Positions 8,629 through 16,743 of a stretch of 64,000 bases of DNA are shown here, one piece after another (position 1 is the stretch's first letter; every line of letters begins with the position of its first letter). Source of the DNA: Candidatus Saccharimonadota bacterium (GTDB taxonomy: Bacteria; Patescibacteriota; Saccharimonadia; Saccharimonadales; Saccharimonadaceae). The stretch lies in assembly GCA_017545525.1 (NCBI GenBank), contig JAFWMT010000002.1, positions 62,001-126,000 of the forward strand, written 5' to 3'. The position numbers and the translations under genes were made by a program. Under the pieces are notes generated by a model. It was not told the origin of the DNA. It did no database searches and saw only the letters and a program-made list of their open reading frames with translations.

Positions 8629-10401
8629 CTACTCAGTTTTTTCGCCTTCTTCCTTTTTTTCGTCCTCTTCCTTCGTTTCTTCGTTATTATCTTCTAAAAC
8701 TTTCTGTTCTACGCTATTTCCGTTTTGATCTTTGATTTCTAAGTTCACTGTGATTTTATTCGTATCATCTGGGATTACTGCCACCCACGGGAATGACGGA
8801 TCCATATGTACGTCAATTACTCCATCAATGTCTTTTAGCATATGCTGAGCATCTCCGAGCCCTTTGCCTTTCACTAAATCAACAACGCTCGATACGGTTA
8901 ATTTCGGACCAGCTAAGTATGAAGTTTTCAATTTTCCAGTATATCCCCCATCAGTCTCCATAAAATTCTCGATAAAGGGATCTTTCATCTCATAAATTTT
9001 TTGATTTTCACCTAGTTTAGCTTTTTCGGTGATAAATTCTTCAACTTTAGTCTTATCGATGACATAAATTGATGCAGTCGTCGTTGCCTCTAAAACTGGC
9101 TTTTCACCTTCTTTCACTTCTTCGCCTACTGCCGGCGTTGATACTGCATCCCCAGTAACCTGTTTGAAGCTAGAATCAATCTTCATCACATCGTCACTAA
9201 GTTCTTCAAACAGCTTTTTCTTATTTTCCTCTTCATTACTAGTTGTTAGCTCACCTTTTGCTTTATCGACATCAGCCTGCGAAACAACCGTAATCATAGA
9301 ATCCGTTCCCCCACTCATTGCCGAGTCAGAATACACGGCTACATTCGCTACTGTATTCCAACCATTATTTGAAGCTGAAATATTGTATTTCGTTCCTGGC
9401 TCCGCTGCCGTAACTTTCACTCTTCTCGAGACTAGACAGCCAGACATAATGCTTACTTGCCCAAAATTCTCGCAATCTTTGATGTCTTTGCCATCCCAGC
9501 TAAGCGTTGCATCATCACTAGAAACATAAGATAAACCAGAAATCGTGAAGATTGAGCCTGCCTTAATTGGCGTTATGCCGCCTTCTTTTTGAATATAGGT
9601 ATAAACAATGACTTCGCCACTGGCTTTTTCACCTACATTTTTCTGCCCCGTTGCTTCGAATTCTACTTTAGCGGTTGATTCAATTTTCTTCTCTTCCAAA
9701 TAGAATTTACCTTCACTTGCATCTTCTTCAGTCATCTTCGTTTTAAAACTAACATTTTCCGAAAAATTATTGGATGTCGCAGTAATCTCAACGGTTATAG
9801 CTACCGATGGAGCAATAAATAATGCCCAAATCAAGACAATAATCAAAACCAATATGCCAATTCCTGAAAAAATCGCTAACTTTTTATGTTCTTTAAACCA
9901 ACTAACAAATTTATTACCAGACTTTTTAGCCTTCTTTTCCGATTTTCCGGCCTTCTTTTTTTCTTCCTTCTTTTCTTCTTTTTCCTCGTCTTCTTCGTCT
10001 TCCTCATCATCGTCTTTTTCTTCTTCTGATGGCTCTGATTCCTCGACGTCTTCTTCCGCTTCAACCGTTCCGTCAGACTCTTCAACTAAATCTTCTTTTT
10101 CAGTCTCTTCAATCTCTGGCTCTTCGGTTGGGACCGACGGCGCCGACTGCAAATTTTTAGTTACAGGCAATTTCGCCGCGCCCGCCAACTTCAATATCGA
10201 TGGGTCAGTTGTAACTAATACAACTTTCTTTTCCGAATTTGTTCCAGCTTTTGCGATTAGTTTTATATTCACTACGCTTCGAAAAACTCCAGCTTTTTTC
10301 GGCGGGACTAGCGCAACAATTTTTTCTTTCGATTTTTCAATTTTGCCGATGATATCGGTAATATCATCCTCCGGTTCGATATAAATGACGTCTTTATTCA
10401 T
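8629..10401 (-). CDS. Large acidic single-pass membrane protein of a CPR-typical family
   Basis: 590 aa. A cytoplasmic N-terminal domain (about 1-90) with the ALVPPKKAGVFRS motif, a long Glu/Asp/Lys low-complexity linker (about 100-165), one membrane helix (about 178-198), then a large extracellular region rich in beta-type sequence, ending in another acidic tail. From memory, related CPR proteins are sometimes annotated baseplate J/gp47-like; I cannot confirm this. An extended -10 TGA-TAAAAT (10408-10413) sits 6 nt from the ATG, so the mRNA is probably leaderless. Divergent from the histidine kinase gene. Function unknown; exported assembly or a cell-surface role is plausible. Confidence 0.75.
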   Translation of the reverse strand: MNKDVIYIEPEDDITDIIGKIEKSKEKIVALVPPKKAGVFRSVVNIKLIAKAGTNSEKKVVLVTTDPSILKLAGAAKLPVTKNLQSAPSVPTEEPEIEETEKEDLVEESDGTVEAEEDVEESEPSEEEKDDDEEDEEDEEKEEKKEEKKKAGKSEKKAKKSGNKFVSWFKEHKKLAIFSGIGILVLIIVLIWALFIAPSVAITVEITATSNNFSENVSFKTKMTEEDASEGKFYLEEKKIESTAKVEFEATGQKNVGEKASGEVIVYTYIQKEGGITPIKAGSIFTISGLSYVSSDDATLSWDGKDIKDCENFGQVSIMSGCLVSRRVKVTAAEPGTKYNISASNNGWNTVANVAVYSDSAMSGGTDSMITVVSQADVDKAKGELTTSNEEENKKKLFEELSDDVMKIDSSFKQVTGDAVSTPAVGEEVKEGEKPVLEATTTASIYVIDKTKVEEFITEKAKLGENQKIYEMKDPFIENFMETDGGYTGKLKTSYLAGPKLTVSSVVDLVKGKGLGDAQHMLKDIDGVIDVHMDPSFPWVAVIPDDTNKITVNLEIKDQNGNSVEQKVLEDNNEETKEEDEKKEEGEKTE

Positions 10402-10407
10402 GAAACA

Positions 10408-10441
10408 ATTTTATCACATTTTTTAAAGCTTGTGTTAAAAT
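10408..10441. promoter_or_regulatory. Divergent leaderless promoters, acidic membrane protein / histidine kinase
   Basis: Minus-strand -10 TAAAAT at 10408-10413 (6 nt from the start at 10401) and plus-strand TGT-TAAAAT with -10 at 10436-10441 (8 nt from the start at 10450). Neither gene has a Shine-Dalgarno. Confidence 0.7.
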
Positions 10442-10449
10442 AAATATAA

Positions 10450-11946
10450 ATGAGCTTATTTAATCGCAATAACTCTAAAAGTAAAGCCAACGAAAAATCT
10501 GGCTTGGCCGAGATGGCTTTAAATTCCATCCATGATGGAGTTATTATGACTGACAAAAACGGTACGGTTCAATTCATTAATCCCGCTGCCGTGACTATGA
10601 CTGAATGCGGTGGTGCGAATAACGCCATGGGCTTAGATTATGGTTTAGTTGTTAGATTAGAAACTAAAGAAGGCCGTGAACTTTCTGAAAAAGAAAATCC
10701 CCTAATCCAAGCCATGCAAACTAACCAACCATTGGAGCCTTACGCTTGTTGTTTGATTCAGGGCCAGTCCGATAAACGCGTCCCAATCGCAATTTCTGTG
10801 CTTCCGGTCGAAGGCGTTGCTGGTCAACGTATCATTACTTTCCGTAACATTACTAAAGAGCTCGAAGAGGAAGGTGAACAAACCGAGTTCATTTCTACTG
10901 CTTCGCATGAAATGCGTACTCCCGTCGCAACAATTGATGGCTATATCTCACTTTGTCTAAACCCCCAGACCGCTACTCTTGATGAACGTGCTCGCGGATA
11001 TTTGACTGCTGCCCAAGCTGCCTCGAAGCATCTTGGCAAATTATTCCAAGATTTACTTGATGTGACTAAGCTCGATGACGGTAAAATTCGCCCGCATTTC
11101 GAGCCGGTCGAAATGGTTGAACTTGTTAAATCCATTTCTAACGATTATGTGATGCGTGCTAAAGACGCTAAACTGAATTTCACTTTCGGTTCCGATCAAC
11201 CAATTTCGCTTGGCGAGAATCGCCGTATGGAACAAGTCGTCTACAGCTTCGTTGACGTCAATTTTTTGCGCGAAATTCTCGACAATTTAATCGAAAATGC
11301 GATAAAATATACTCCAGAAGGTGGTTCGATTTATGTCAACGTGCGTGGTGATGGTGATCGAGTATTAATCAATGTCACTGACACTGGTGTCGGTATTGCG
11401 GCGGACGACCTTGTACATATTTTTCAAAAATTTTATCGTGCTGACAATTCAGACACGCGTACAATTGGCGGTAACGGCCTTGGTCTTTATCTCGTCAAAC
11501 AACGCGCTGAAGCTATGGGCGGACGAGTTTGGGCCGAATCAGCTTTCGGTGAGGGCTCGACTTTTTATGTTTCCCTTCCGCGTCTTACCAGTGACGAATA
11601 TGAAAAGCGGATGATTATTGTCCGTAATCTCCAAATGACTGAACAAATGGCTAAAACTCCTGTTAATCCAGCTGCACCCGCGTTTACTTCTCCTTCTCCA
11701 AGCTCGGCTTTTGCAGTCGCCTCTGCTCCTAATGCGCAAGCTTCGCCTACTCCAGCTCCTAGCCCAGCTCCAGTTCCATCCCCAGTTCCGGCGCCCTCAG
11801 GCCCTGTTCAGAATCCCGCCCCGCCTGCTCCGCCCGCACCTAACCCTGCCGTTCCGCAGGCTAATCCCGTCGCTCCAGCGACGCCACCAACACCACAACC
11901 TGTTCAAAACCAAATTGATATTAACCTAAATGGAGGAAGAAAATGA
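10450..11946 (+). CDS. Soluble PAS-type sensor histidine kinase with Pro/Ala-rich tail
   Basis: 498 aa without a membrane segment, so a cytoplasmic sensor. PAS-like domain at about 20-140, HisKA with phospho-acceptor His153 in STASHEMRTP, HATPase with N-box EILDNLIENAIKY at about 274-286, then DTGVGI and GGNGLGL. After about residue 395 the chain becomes a Pro/Ala/Ser tail of roughly 90 aa. The stop overlaps the response regulator start by ATGA, making a clear two-component pair. Leaderless-type promoter. The signal is unknown. Confidence 0.9.
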   Translation: MSLFNRNNSKSKANEKSGLAEMALNSIHDGVIMTDKNGTVQFINPAAVTMTECGGANNAMGLDYGLVVRLETKEGRELSEKENPLIQAMQTNQPLEPYACCLIQGQSDKRVPIAISVLPVEGVAGQRIITFRNITKELEEEGEQTEFISTASHEMRTPVATIDGYISLCLNPQTATLDERARGYLTAAQAASKHLGKLFQDLLDVTKLDDGKIRPHFEPVEMVELVKSISNDYVMRAKDAKLNFTFGSDQPISLGENRRMEQVVYSFVDVNFLREILDNLIENAIKYTPEGGSIYVNVRGDGDRVLINVTDTGVGIAADDLVHIFQKFYRADNSDTRTIGGNGLGLYLVKQRAEAMGGRVWAESAFGEGSTFYVSLPRLTSDEYEKRMIIVRNLQMTEQMAKTPVNPAAPAFTSPSPSSAFAVASAPNAQASPTPAPSPAPVPSPVPAPSGPVQNPAPPAPPAPNPAVPQANPVAPATPPTPQPVQNQIDINLNGGRK

Positions 11947-12533
11947 GTAAAATAATGGTAGTCGAAGACGATGCTTCTCTTCGCGAAATCTACAGTATCC
12001 GTATTACCGCCGAAGGCTACGAAGTAGTTTCAGCGGGCGACGGCGAGGAAGCCCTTGCGGTTGCCGTACGCGAAAAACCGGATTTAATTTTGTCTGATGT
12101 GATGATGCCGAAAATTTCCGGTTTTGATATGCTAGATATTTTGCGTTCAACTCCAGAAACTGCCAGTATCAAAGTTGTCATGATGACCGCTCTTTCCGCC
12201 GAAGATCAACGTCAACGTGGTGAACGTCTTGGCGCTGACCGCTATTTAGTTAAGTCTCAAGTTGGTATTGAAGATGTAATTAATACTATTCACGAAGTTT
12301 TAGGCGACAAAGAAGTTTCTGCGCCTGCCCCAGCAGCTCCCGAAGCGCCCGGCGCACCCGCTCCTGAAGCTCCAGCAGCGCCTACTGCACCAGCTCCAGC
12401 ACCTGAAGCCCCTGCTCCCGAAGCACCTGCTCCAGCAGCTCCCGAAGCGCCCGTTGCACCCGCTCCTGAAGCTCCAGCTCCTAATCCTCAGGTAAATTAT
12501 GAGCAACCAGCCCCAGAAAATCCGGCTCAATAA
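11943..12533 (+). CDS. Response regulator receiver with Pro/Ala repeat tail, no output domain
   Basis: 196 aa. Receiver domain at 1-120 with acidic pair Asp9/Asp10, phospho-acceptor Asp52 in LILSDVMMPK and Lys in YLVKSQ. Instead of a DNA-binding output domain there is a repetitive Ala/Pro/Glu tail (about 125-196, APEAP units) encoded partly by a 47-nt direct repeat. The partner kinase ends in a similar tail. Output would have to be by protein contact. Its last 35 nt overlap the start of the pseudouridine synthase gene. Confidence 0.9.
   Translation: MSKIMVVEDDASLREIYSIRITAEGYEVVSAGDGEEALAVAVREKPDLILSDVMMPKISGFDMLDILRSTPETASIKVVMMTALSAEDQRQRGERLGADRYLVKSQVGIEDVINTIHEVLGDKEVSAPAPAAPEAPGAPAPEAPAAPTAPAPAPEAPAPEAPAPAAPEAPVAPAPEAPAPNPQVNYEQPAPENPAQ
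12330..12376 (+). repeat. 47-nt direct repeat, copy 1 (response regulator tail)
   Basis: Begins CCAGCAGCTCCCGAAGCG. The same 47 nt recur at 12432-12478 with two differences, extending the Ala/Pro tail by internal duplication. Confidence 0.8.
12432..12478 (+). repeat. 47-nt direct repeat, copy 2 (response regulator tail)
   Basis: Second copy of the repeat at 12330-12376; differs only at the GC/TT dinucleotide in its middle. Confidence 0.8.
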
Positions 12534-13284
12534 ATTTCTTGCCGAACGTCTTGGTTTTTCTCGTCGCGAAGCCGATGAACTAATCAGCGCTGGTAAAGTT
12601 ACCGTGGATGGAAAAACCGCGATTTTAGGGGATAGAATTGACAAAAATAACAAAGTGTGCTATAATAAGAAAATAATTCCGTTTGCGACGGAATTTTCTT
12701 ATCTTGCATTTCATAAACCAGTTGGCTACGTTTGTTCTCGGCGCGCTCAGGGTTCTACCCCGACACTTTATGAACTTTTACCAGCAAAATATCAAAAATT
12801 GAAAACTGTTGGCCGCCTTGATAAAGATTCTTCCGGGCTAATTCTATTAACTAACGATGGTGATTTTGCTTTTGCAATGACCCACCCGAAATTCCGCAAA
12901 CAAAAAGTTTATGAAGTCGAGCTTAATAAACCTCTTGAACCGTTGCACCAACAAATGATTTCCGAATATGGCGTTATGCTTGATGACGGCCCTTCGCAAT
13001 TTAAGGTAATCAAAGATGATTTTGCAAAACCGTCTTCTTCGGGACGCTCCTCGCGCCCGTCTTCACGGGGCTCGTCGCTGCGTCCTCGTAGCAACTGCGG
13101 ATGCCCCTCAGAAGAGGTTTTGCAAAATCAATACATAGTTACTTTATCCGAAGGACGTAATCGACAAATCCGTCGTACTTTTTCCGCATTGGGCTATCAA
13201 GTGGCGAAACTCCATCGTACTCAATTTGGAAAATACGCTTTAAACAACCTTAAACCAGGCGAATACGAAGAGTTTAAAATCTAA
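12499..13284 (+). CDS. RsuA/RluB-family rRNA pseudouridine synthase with S4 domain and in-frame insertion
   Basis: 261 aa. N-terminal S4 RNA-binding domain (IRLNKFLAERLGFSRREADE, about 8-60) and a pseudouridine synthase domain with catalytic Asp108 in GRLDKDSSG. It should isomerise a uridine in 16S or 23S rRNA; RluB versus RsuA cannot be told from the motifs. Residues about 174-210 are a Ser/Arg-rich insert (SSSGRSSRPSSRG) encoded by a palindromic GC-rich element, interrupting the stretch before the conserved EGRNRQIRR motif. The start is inside the end of the response regulator gene, so translation is likely coupled. Confidence 0.88.
   Translation: MSNQPQKIRLNKFLAERLGFSRREADELISAGKVTVDGKTAILGDRIDKNNKVCYNKKIIPFATEFSYLAFHKPVGYVCSRRAQGSTPTLYELLPAKYQKLKTVGRLDKDSSGLILLTNDGDFAFAMTHPKFRKQKVYEVELNKPLEPLHQQMISEYGVMLDDGPSQFKVIKDDFAKPSSSGRSSRPSSRGSSLRPRSNCGCPSEEVLQNQYIVTLSEGRNRQIRRTFSALGYQVAKLHRTQFGKYALNNLKPGEYEEFKI
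13018..13129 (+). repeat. Intragenic palindromic element in the pseudouridine synthase gene (class B, inverted)
   Basis: Arms of about 26 nt (13018-13043 and 13104-13129) share GATTTTGCAAAACC followed by a CTTCT-type block. The core carries CCCGUCUUCACGGGG, the reverse complement of the class B hairpin CCCCGUGAAGACGGG, so the element lies opposite in orientation to those in obgE. The frame stays open. Confidence 0.85.
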
Positions 13285-13303
13285 TTTATGTTATAATTAA
13301 ACC

Positions 13304-14527
13304 ATGAGCACAATTTTAGGCTTAGATATTGGTACAGAATTTGTTAAAGCGGTTCTCGCAAAACCGGACAAGAAGGGTAACCTCGAAATTCTGGGTATCG
13401 GCAAAGCTAAACAAGTAGAAGGTAACATGCACGCTGGTGCAGTTGCGGATATTCCTGCCGTAGTCAACGTTTGCGAAGAGGCGCTTGTCCAAGTTGAAGA
13501 AGAAGCTGGCGAACGAGCCGATTTGACTGTTGTAGGAATTGCTGGCGAGCTCATTAAAGGTAATACTACTACCGTAAATTATACTCGTAAAAATCCCGAT
13601 AAGCCTATTACCGAAGCCGAAATGCAAGAAATTATTAAAAAAGTCCAGCAAAAATCTGGTGAAGTAGCGAAGAAAACTGTAGCATTAGAAACCGGTAACG
13701 ACAATGTCGAAGTTCGCCTCATAAATTCCGCCATCGTTTCTTTGACTATCGATGGCTACAAAATTTCTAATCCCGTTGGCTTTAAAGGCTCAGATATTGT
13801 CATCCAATTCTATACCGCTTTCGCGCCCCTTATTCATGTTTCCGCCATTGAAAAAGTTTGTGCTGAATTAAACCTCGATCTACTAACCGTCGCCGTCGAG
13901 CCTTTTGCTGTTTGTCGCGCCTGCCTAGGCGATGATCTCGAATCTAACTTTTCTGGCATCGTCATGGATATTGGCGGTGGCACGACCGATATCGCCGTGG
14001 TCGAAGACGGCGGCGTTGAAGGCACAAAAATGTTCAGCATCGGCGGACGCAGCTTTACTCATCAAATTGCCGAATCTCTCGGCGTCGATTTCGACACCGC
14101 TGAAAACTATAAACTCGATTTCGACACTGGTAAACTAGACGACCGGGTTAAATCGAAAGTCGAAACCGCTCTTTCTCGTAATTTGAGCGTTTGGTTTACT
14201 GGCGTTGAAGTGGCGCTCGAAGATTTCGAAAATGTCGGCAGCCTTCCGCGTAACATCCTACTTTGTGGCGGCGGTGCTAGTTTATCGCTTTTGCAAGAAG
14301 AATTAGCCGTTTCCGAATGGTATAAAAACCTCGCTTTTTCCCGCCGACCCGTCATTCATTTAATCGATGTCAATGACCTACCGAATTTGGTTATTAAAGA
14401 TGATTCTAAACTTGACCATTCTTTTGCGACGGCACTTGGTCTATTAAGAGTAGGTGTTGACACCCTCGCGGGTGCACCCGAAGAAAACAAATTAAGAGCG
14501 AAAATCGCTAAACTTTTACAGAAATAA
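13304..14527 (+). CDS. FtsA/PilM-like actin-fold ATPase
   Basis: 407 aa with the actin/HSP70 ATPase layout: phosphate-1 motif ILGLDIGTEFVKA at the N-terminus, an inserted SHS2-like region (about residues 85-175), phosphate-2 motif DIGGGTTDIAV (about 223-233) and adenosine motif LCGGGASL near 320. This fits FtsA, which tethers FtsZ to the membrane, or a PilM-type pilus protein. No amphipathic C-terminal tail is obvious and no ftsZ or pil gene lies nearby, so the assignment stays at family level. TGT-TATAAT (13292-13297) lies 6 nt before the ATG, so the mRNA is probably leaderless. Confidence 0.8.
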   Translation: MSTILGLDIGTEFVKAVLAKPDKKGNLEILGIGKAKQVEGNMHAGAVADIPAVVNVCEEALVQVEEEAGERADLTVVGIAGELIKGNTTTVNYTRKNPDKPITEAEMQEIIKKVQQKSGEVAKKTVALETGNDNVEVRLINSAIVSLTIDGYKISNPVGFKGSDIVIQFYTAFAPLIHVSAIEKVCAELNLDLLTVAVEPFAVCRACLGDDLESNFSGIVMDIGGGTTDIAVVEDGGVEGTKMFSIGGRSFTHQIAESLGVDFDTAENYKLDFDTGKLDDRVKSKVETALSRNLSVWFTGVEVALEDFENVGSLPRNILLCGGGASLSLLQEELAVSEWYKNLAFSRRPVIHLIDVNDLPNLVIKDDSKLDHSFATALGLLRVGVDTLAGAPEENKLRAKIAKLLQK

Positions 14528-14528
14528 T

Positions 14529-16409
14529 TTATTCGATTACAGCTTTAATTCTTCTAACGCCCGCCGAAGATGATTCTTCTTTTTTAATCTTAAAATGTCC
14601 AATCTCGCCTGTATGTTTAACATGTGGCCCGCCACAAACTTCGCGCGACACTGGGTTTTCGAAATCGCCAATCGTGTAAACTTTCAACTTTTCTGGATAT
14701 TTATCCCAGAATTCCCCATGCGCCTTTAAAGTATTGCGAGCATATTCTTTATCATATTCATCATAAACTACCGGCAAATCTGCCTTGATCCATTCATTTA
14801 CCTGCTCTTCTACTTTCTTTTTTTCTTCATCCGTCATCTTATGATCTAAATTGAAATCAAATCTCACTCTATCAGCTGTAATGTTCGAGCCCTTTTGCAC
14901 GATGTCCGGGGCAATCAATTTTTGCAATGCCGCTAACAATAAATGCGTTGCGGTGTGATATTTTACAGTTTGTTCACCATGATCTTCCAACCCGCCCTTA
15001 AACATTCCTTTCGAAGCCGTTTGCGAACGCTCACGCTGTTCTTTCAAGGCCTCTTCAAACTCCTTAACATAGTCAGGCGTTAATTCAACCCCTTCGCGAT
15101 AACATTCTTCTACTGATAATTCCATCGGGAAGCCATAGGTATCTTGCAATTTAAAAATATCTCTACCATCTAAAATTTTGTGATTTTTAGTTAACTTCTT
15201 TAGCTCATTTATCCCTTTATTCAAAGTTTTTCTAAACGCATTTTCCTCGCGCAACATCACTTCAAGTGCAACTTCGCGATGCGTTAGAATCGAATCTGGC
15301 AATTCGGCGTAATTTGTTGCCACAATCGGCACAATTTCTGAAAGGAAATTCGTTGAAATTCCAAGATCCAATGCCCTCAAAATCGCTCGTCGGAGTAATC
15401 TCCTCATTGCGTAACCTTGCGTTTTATTCGATGGCGTTAACCCCTGTGAAGCCAGCAAATACGCTCCACGGATATGATCCGTAATTACTCTCATCTCATC
15501 TGTGTTATTTTCATAAGATTTTCCAGAGATTTCTTCCAGTTTATCGACAATCGGTTTCATTAACGAAATTTTGAACACATCAAACGAATCAATCGCCGCC
15601 GCTGCAATTCTCTCTAGGCCTGCCCCAAAATCTACATTCTTCTTTTCCAGTTCTGAGAACGTGCCGTCTTCATTGCGTCGATATTGCATAAAGACTTGGT
15701 TCCCAATTTCCATAAATCTCGCTCCGTCCGAAGCTGGATGCGCTAAGCCGTACTTTTCAACATCTTGTTTATCTTCACCAAAATCATAAAACACTTCCGA
15801 ATCTGGCCCACACGGGTCACCAATCGGCGTCGATTCGCATCCTCCTCCTCGACTCCACCAGTTTTCATGGTCATCATAGAAGAAAATTCTTTCACCTTCC
15901 TTAATTCCGCGCTTATCCCCTTCTTTCGCTGAACCAATTTTTGCAATCTTTGCTTCAATCCCCACTTCTTTAAATACTTTTTGCCAAATTTCCGCTGCCT
16001 CTGTGTCGCGCGGAATGCCATATTTTTCGTTACCAATAAAACAAGTTACATAAATTCGTTTCGGGTCTAATCCAACTCTTTCTGTCAAAAATTCAAAAAA
16101 TCCTCGAATTTGTTCTTCTTTAAAATAGTCTCCTAATGACCAGTTTCCAAGCATCTCAAATACTGTCGTATGCCTAGGATCGCCTATATCCTCGATATCC
16201 TGTAGTCTCATCGACGGCTGCGAATCGCAGAGCCTCGTCCCTAAAGGATGTTTTTCTCCGAGTAGATACGGTAAAAGCGGCTGCATTCCCGAGCCTGTAA
16301 ACAGAGTTGTCGGGTCGCCTTCCAACACTAACGGCGCTGGCTGAATCATTTTATGCCCACGCTCTACTTGAAAATCTAAAAACTCTTTTCTAATTTCATT
16401 TGCATCCAT
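14529..16409 (-). CDS. alaS: Alanine--tRNA ligase, short form without C-terminal domain
   Basis: Charges tRNA-Ala and edits mischarged Ser/Gly. Catalytic core with LFTGSGMQPLLPYLLG near residue 37, tRNA-recognition region, then the editing domain with the zinc/active-site signatures HTATH (about 483-487) and CGGPH (about 600). It ends at 626 aa directly after SSSAGVRRIKAVIE, whereas typical bacterial AlaRS is about 870 aa and continues into the coiled-coil and DHHA1/C-Ala domain. The stop is followed by an intact convergent gene, so this is not an obvious frameshift product. TATAAT 6 nt upstream of the ATG suggests a leaderless mRNA. Confidence 0.93.
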   Translation of the reverse strand: MDANEIRKEFLDFQVERGHKMIQPAPLVLEGDPTTLFTGSGMQPLLPYLLGEKHPLGTRLCDSQPSMRLQDIEDIGDPRHTTVFEMLGNWSLGDYFKEEQIRGFFEFLTERVGLDPKRIYVTCFIGNEKYGIPRDTEAAEIWQKVFKEVGIEAKIAKIGSAKEGDKRGIKEGERIFFYDDHENWWSRGGGCESTPIGDPCGPDSEVFYDFGEDKQDVEKYGLAHPASDGARFMEIGNQVFMQYRRNEDGTFSELEKKNVDFGAGLERIAAAAIDSFDVFKISLMKPIVDKLEEISGKSYENNTDEMRVITDHIRGAYLLASQGLTPSNKTQGYAMRRLLRRAILRALDLGISTNFLSEIVPIVATNYAELPDSILTHREVALEVMLREENAFRKTLNKGINELKKLTKNHKILDGRDIFKLQDTYGFPMELSVEECYREGVELTPDYVKEFEEALKEQRERSQTASKGMFKGGLEDHGEQTVKYHTATHLLLAALQKLIAPDIVQKGSNITADRVRFDFNLDHKMTDEEKKKVEEQVNEWIKADLPVVYDEYDKEYARNTLKAHGEFWDKYPEKLKVYTIGDFENPVSREVCGGPHVKHTGEIGHFKIKKEESSSAGVRRIKAVIE

Positions 16410-16439
16410 AGAACTATTATATCATATATTAGAGAGGGG

Positions 16440-16468
16440 TTGACATCGAGTTTCATGTATGATACTAT
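16440..16468 (+). promoter_or_regulatory. Promoter of the 65-aa Lys-rich membrane peptide gene
   Basis: -35 TTGACA (16440-16445), 17-nt spacer, -10 TACTAT (16463-16468), followed by a leader of about 27 nt with AAGGA before the ATG. Confidence 0.75.
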
Positions 16469-16501
16469 AAACATAAGAATTAATAAAAAAGGAAAAATTA
16501 T

Positions 16502-16699
16502 ATGGCACAAGCAAAAAAGAAAACTGCGACTAGAACCGCTAAAAAAACTAAATGCTGCAAAAAAACAGCTGCTAAAAGAAGTGGTATTCGTTATGAAAAA
16601 TATCAGAGAGGGCAGAAATCAAACATGTTCTTTGTGATTTCGATGAGCTTCCTCGCTGCGAGCCTGCTCTTCGCTAATCTTATTCTAATGACCGCCTAA
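16502..16699 (+). CDS. Lys/Ala/Thr-rich small protein with C-terminal membrane helix (65 aa)
   Basis: The first 38 residues are strongly basic (KKKTATRTAKKTKCCKK) and resemble a histone-like tail; the last 25 form one hydrophobic helix (FFVISMSFLAASLLFANLIL). The unit has a good promoter, an AAGGA Shine-Dalgarno and a terminator immediately after the stop, so it is almost certainly expressed. Family not recognised. A tail-anchored basic peptide could bind nucleic acid or acidic lipid at the membrane, but that is only an inference from charge and topology. Confidence 0.7.
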   Translation: MAQAKKKTATRTAKKTKCCKKTAAKRSGIRYEKYQRGQKSNMFFVISMSFLAASLLFANLILMTA

Positions 16700-16713
16700 A
16701 TCTAGTTTTTCCT

Positions 16714-16743
16714 AAAAAAGTCAAGCCAAGCCTTGACTTTTTT
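16714..16743. terminator. Bidirectional intrinsic terminator
   Basis: Twelve-bp stem AAAAAAGTCAAG/CTTGACTTTTTT with a CCAAGC loop. A-run on one side and T-run on the other, so it can end both the small plus-strand gene and the convergent mnmA. Confidence 0.85.

Noticed and set aside
9770-10384. 204-aa Ser-rich plus-strand frame
   Set aside because: Mirror of the Glu/Asp-rich stretch in the minus-strand gene; no promoter or start signal.
12300-12653. 117-aa minus-strand frame opposite the response regulator tail
   Set aside because: Product of the GC-rich Ala/Pro repeat read backwards.
16440-16637. Alternative 65-aa frame overlapping the basic membrane peptide
   Set aside because: It begins inside the promoter; the frame at 16502 has the Shine-Dalgarno and a coherent membrane helix.
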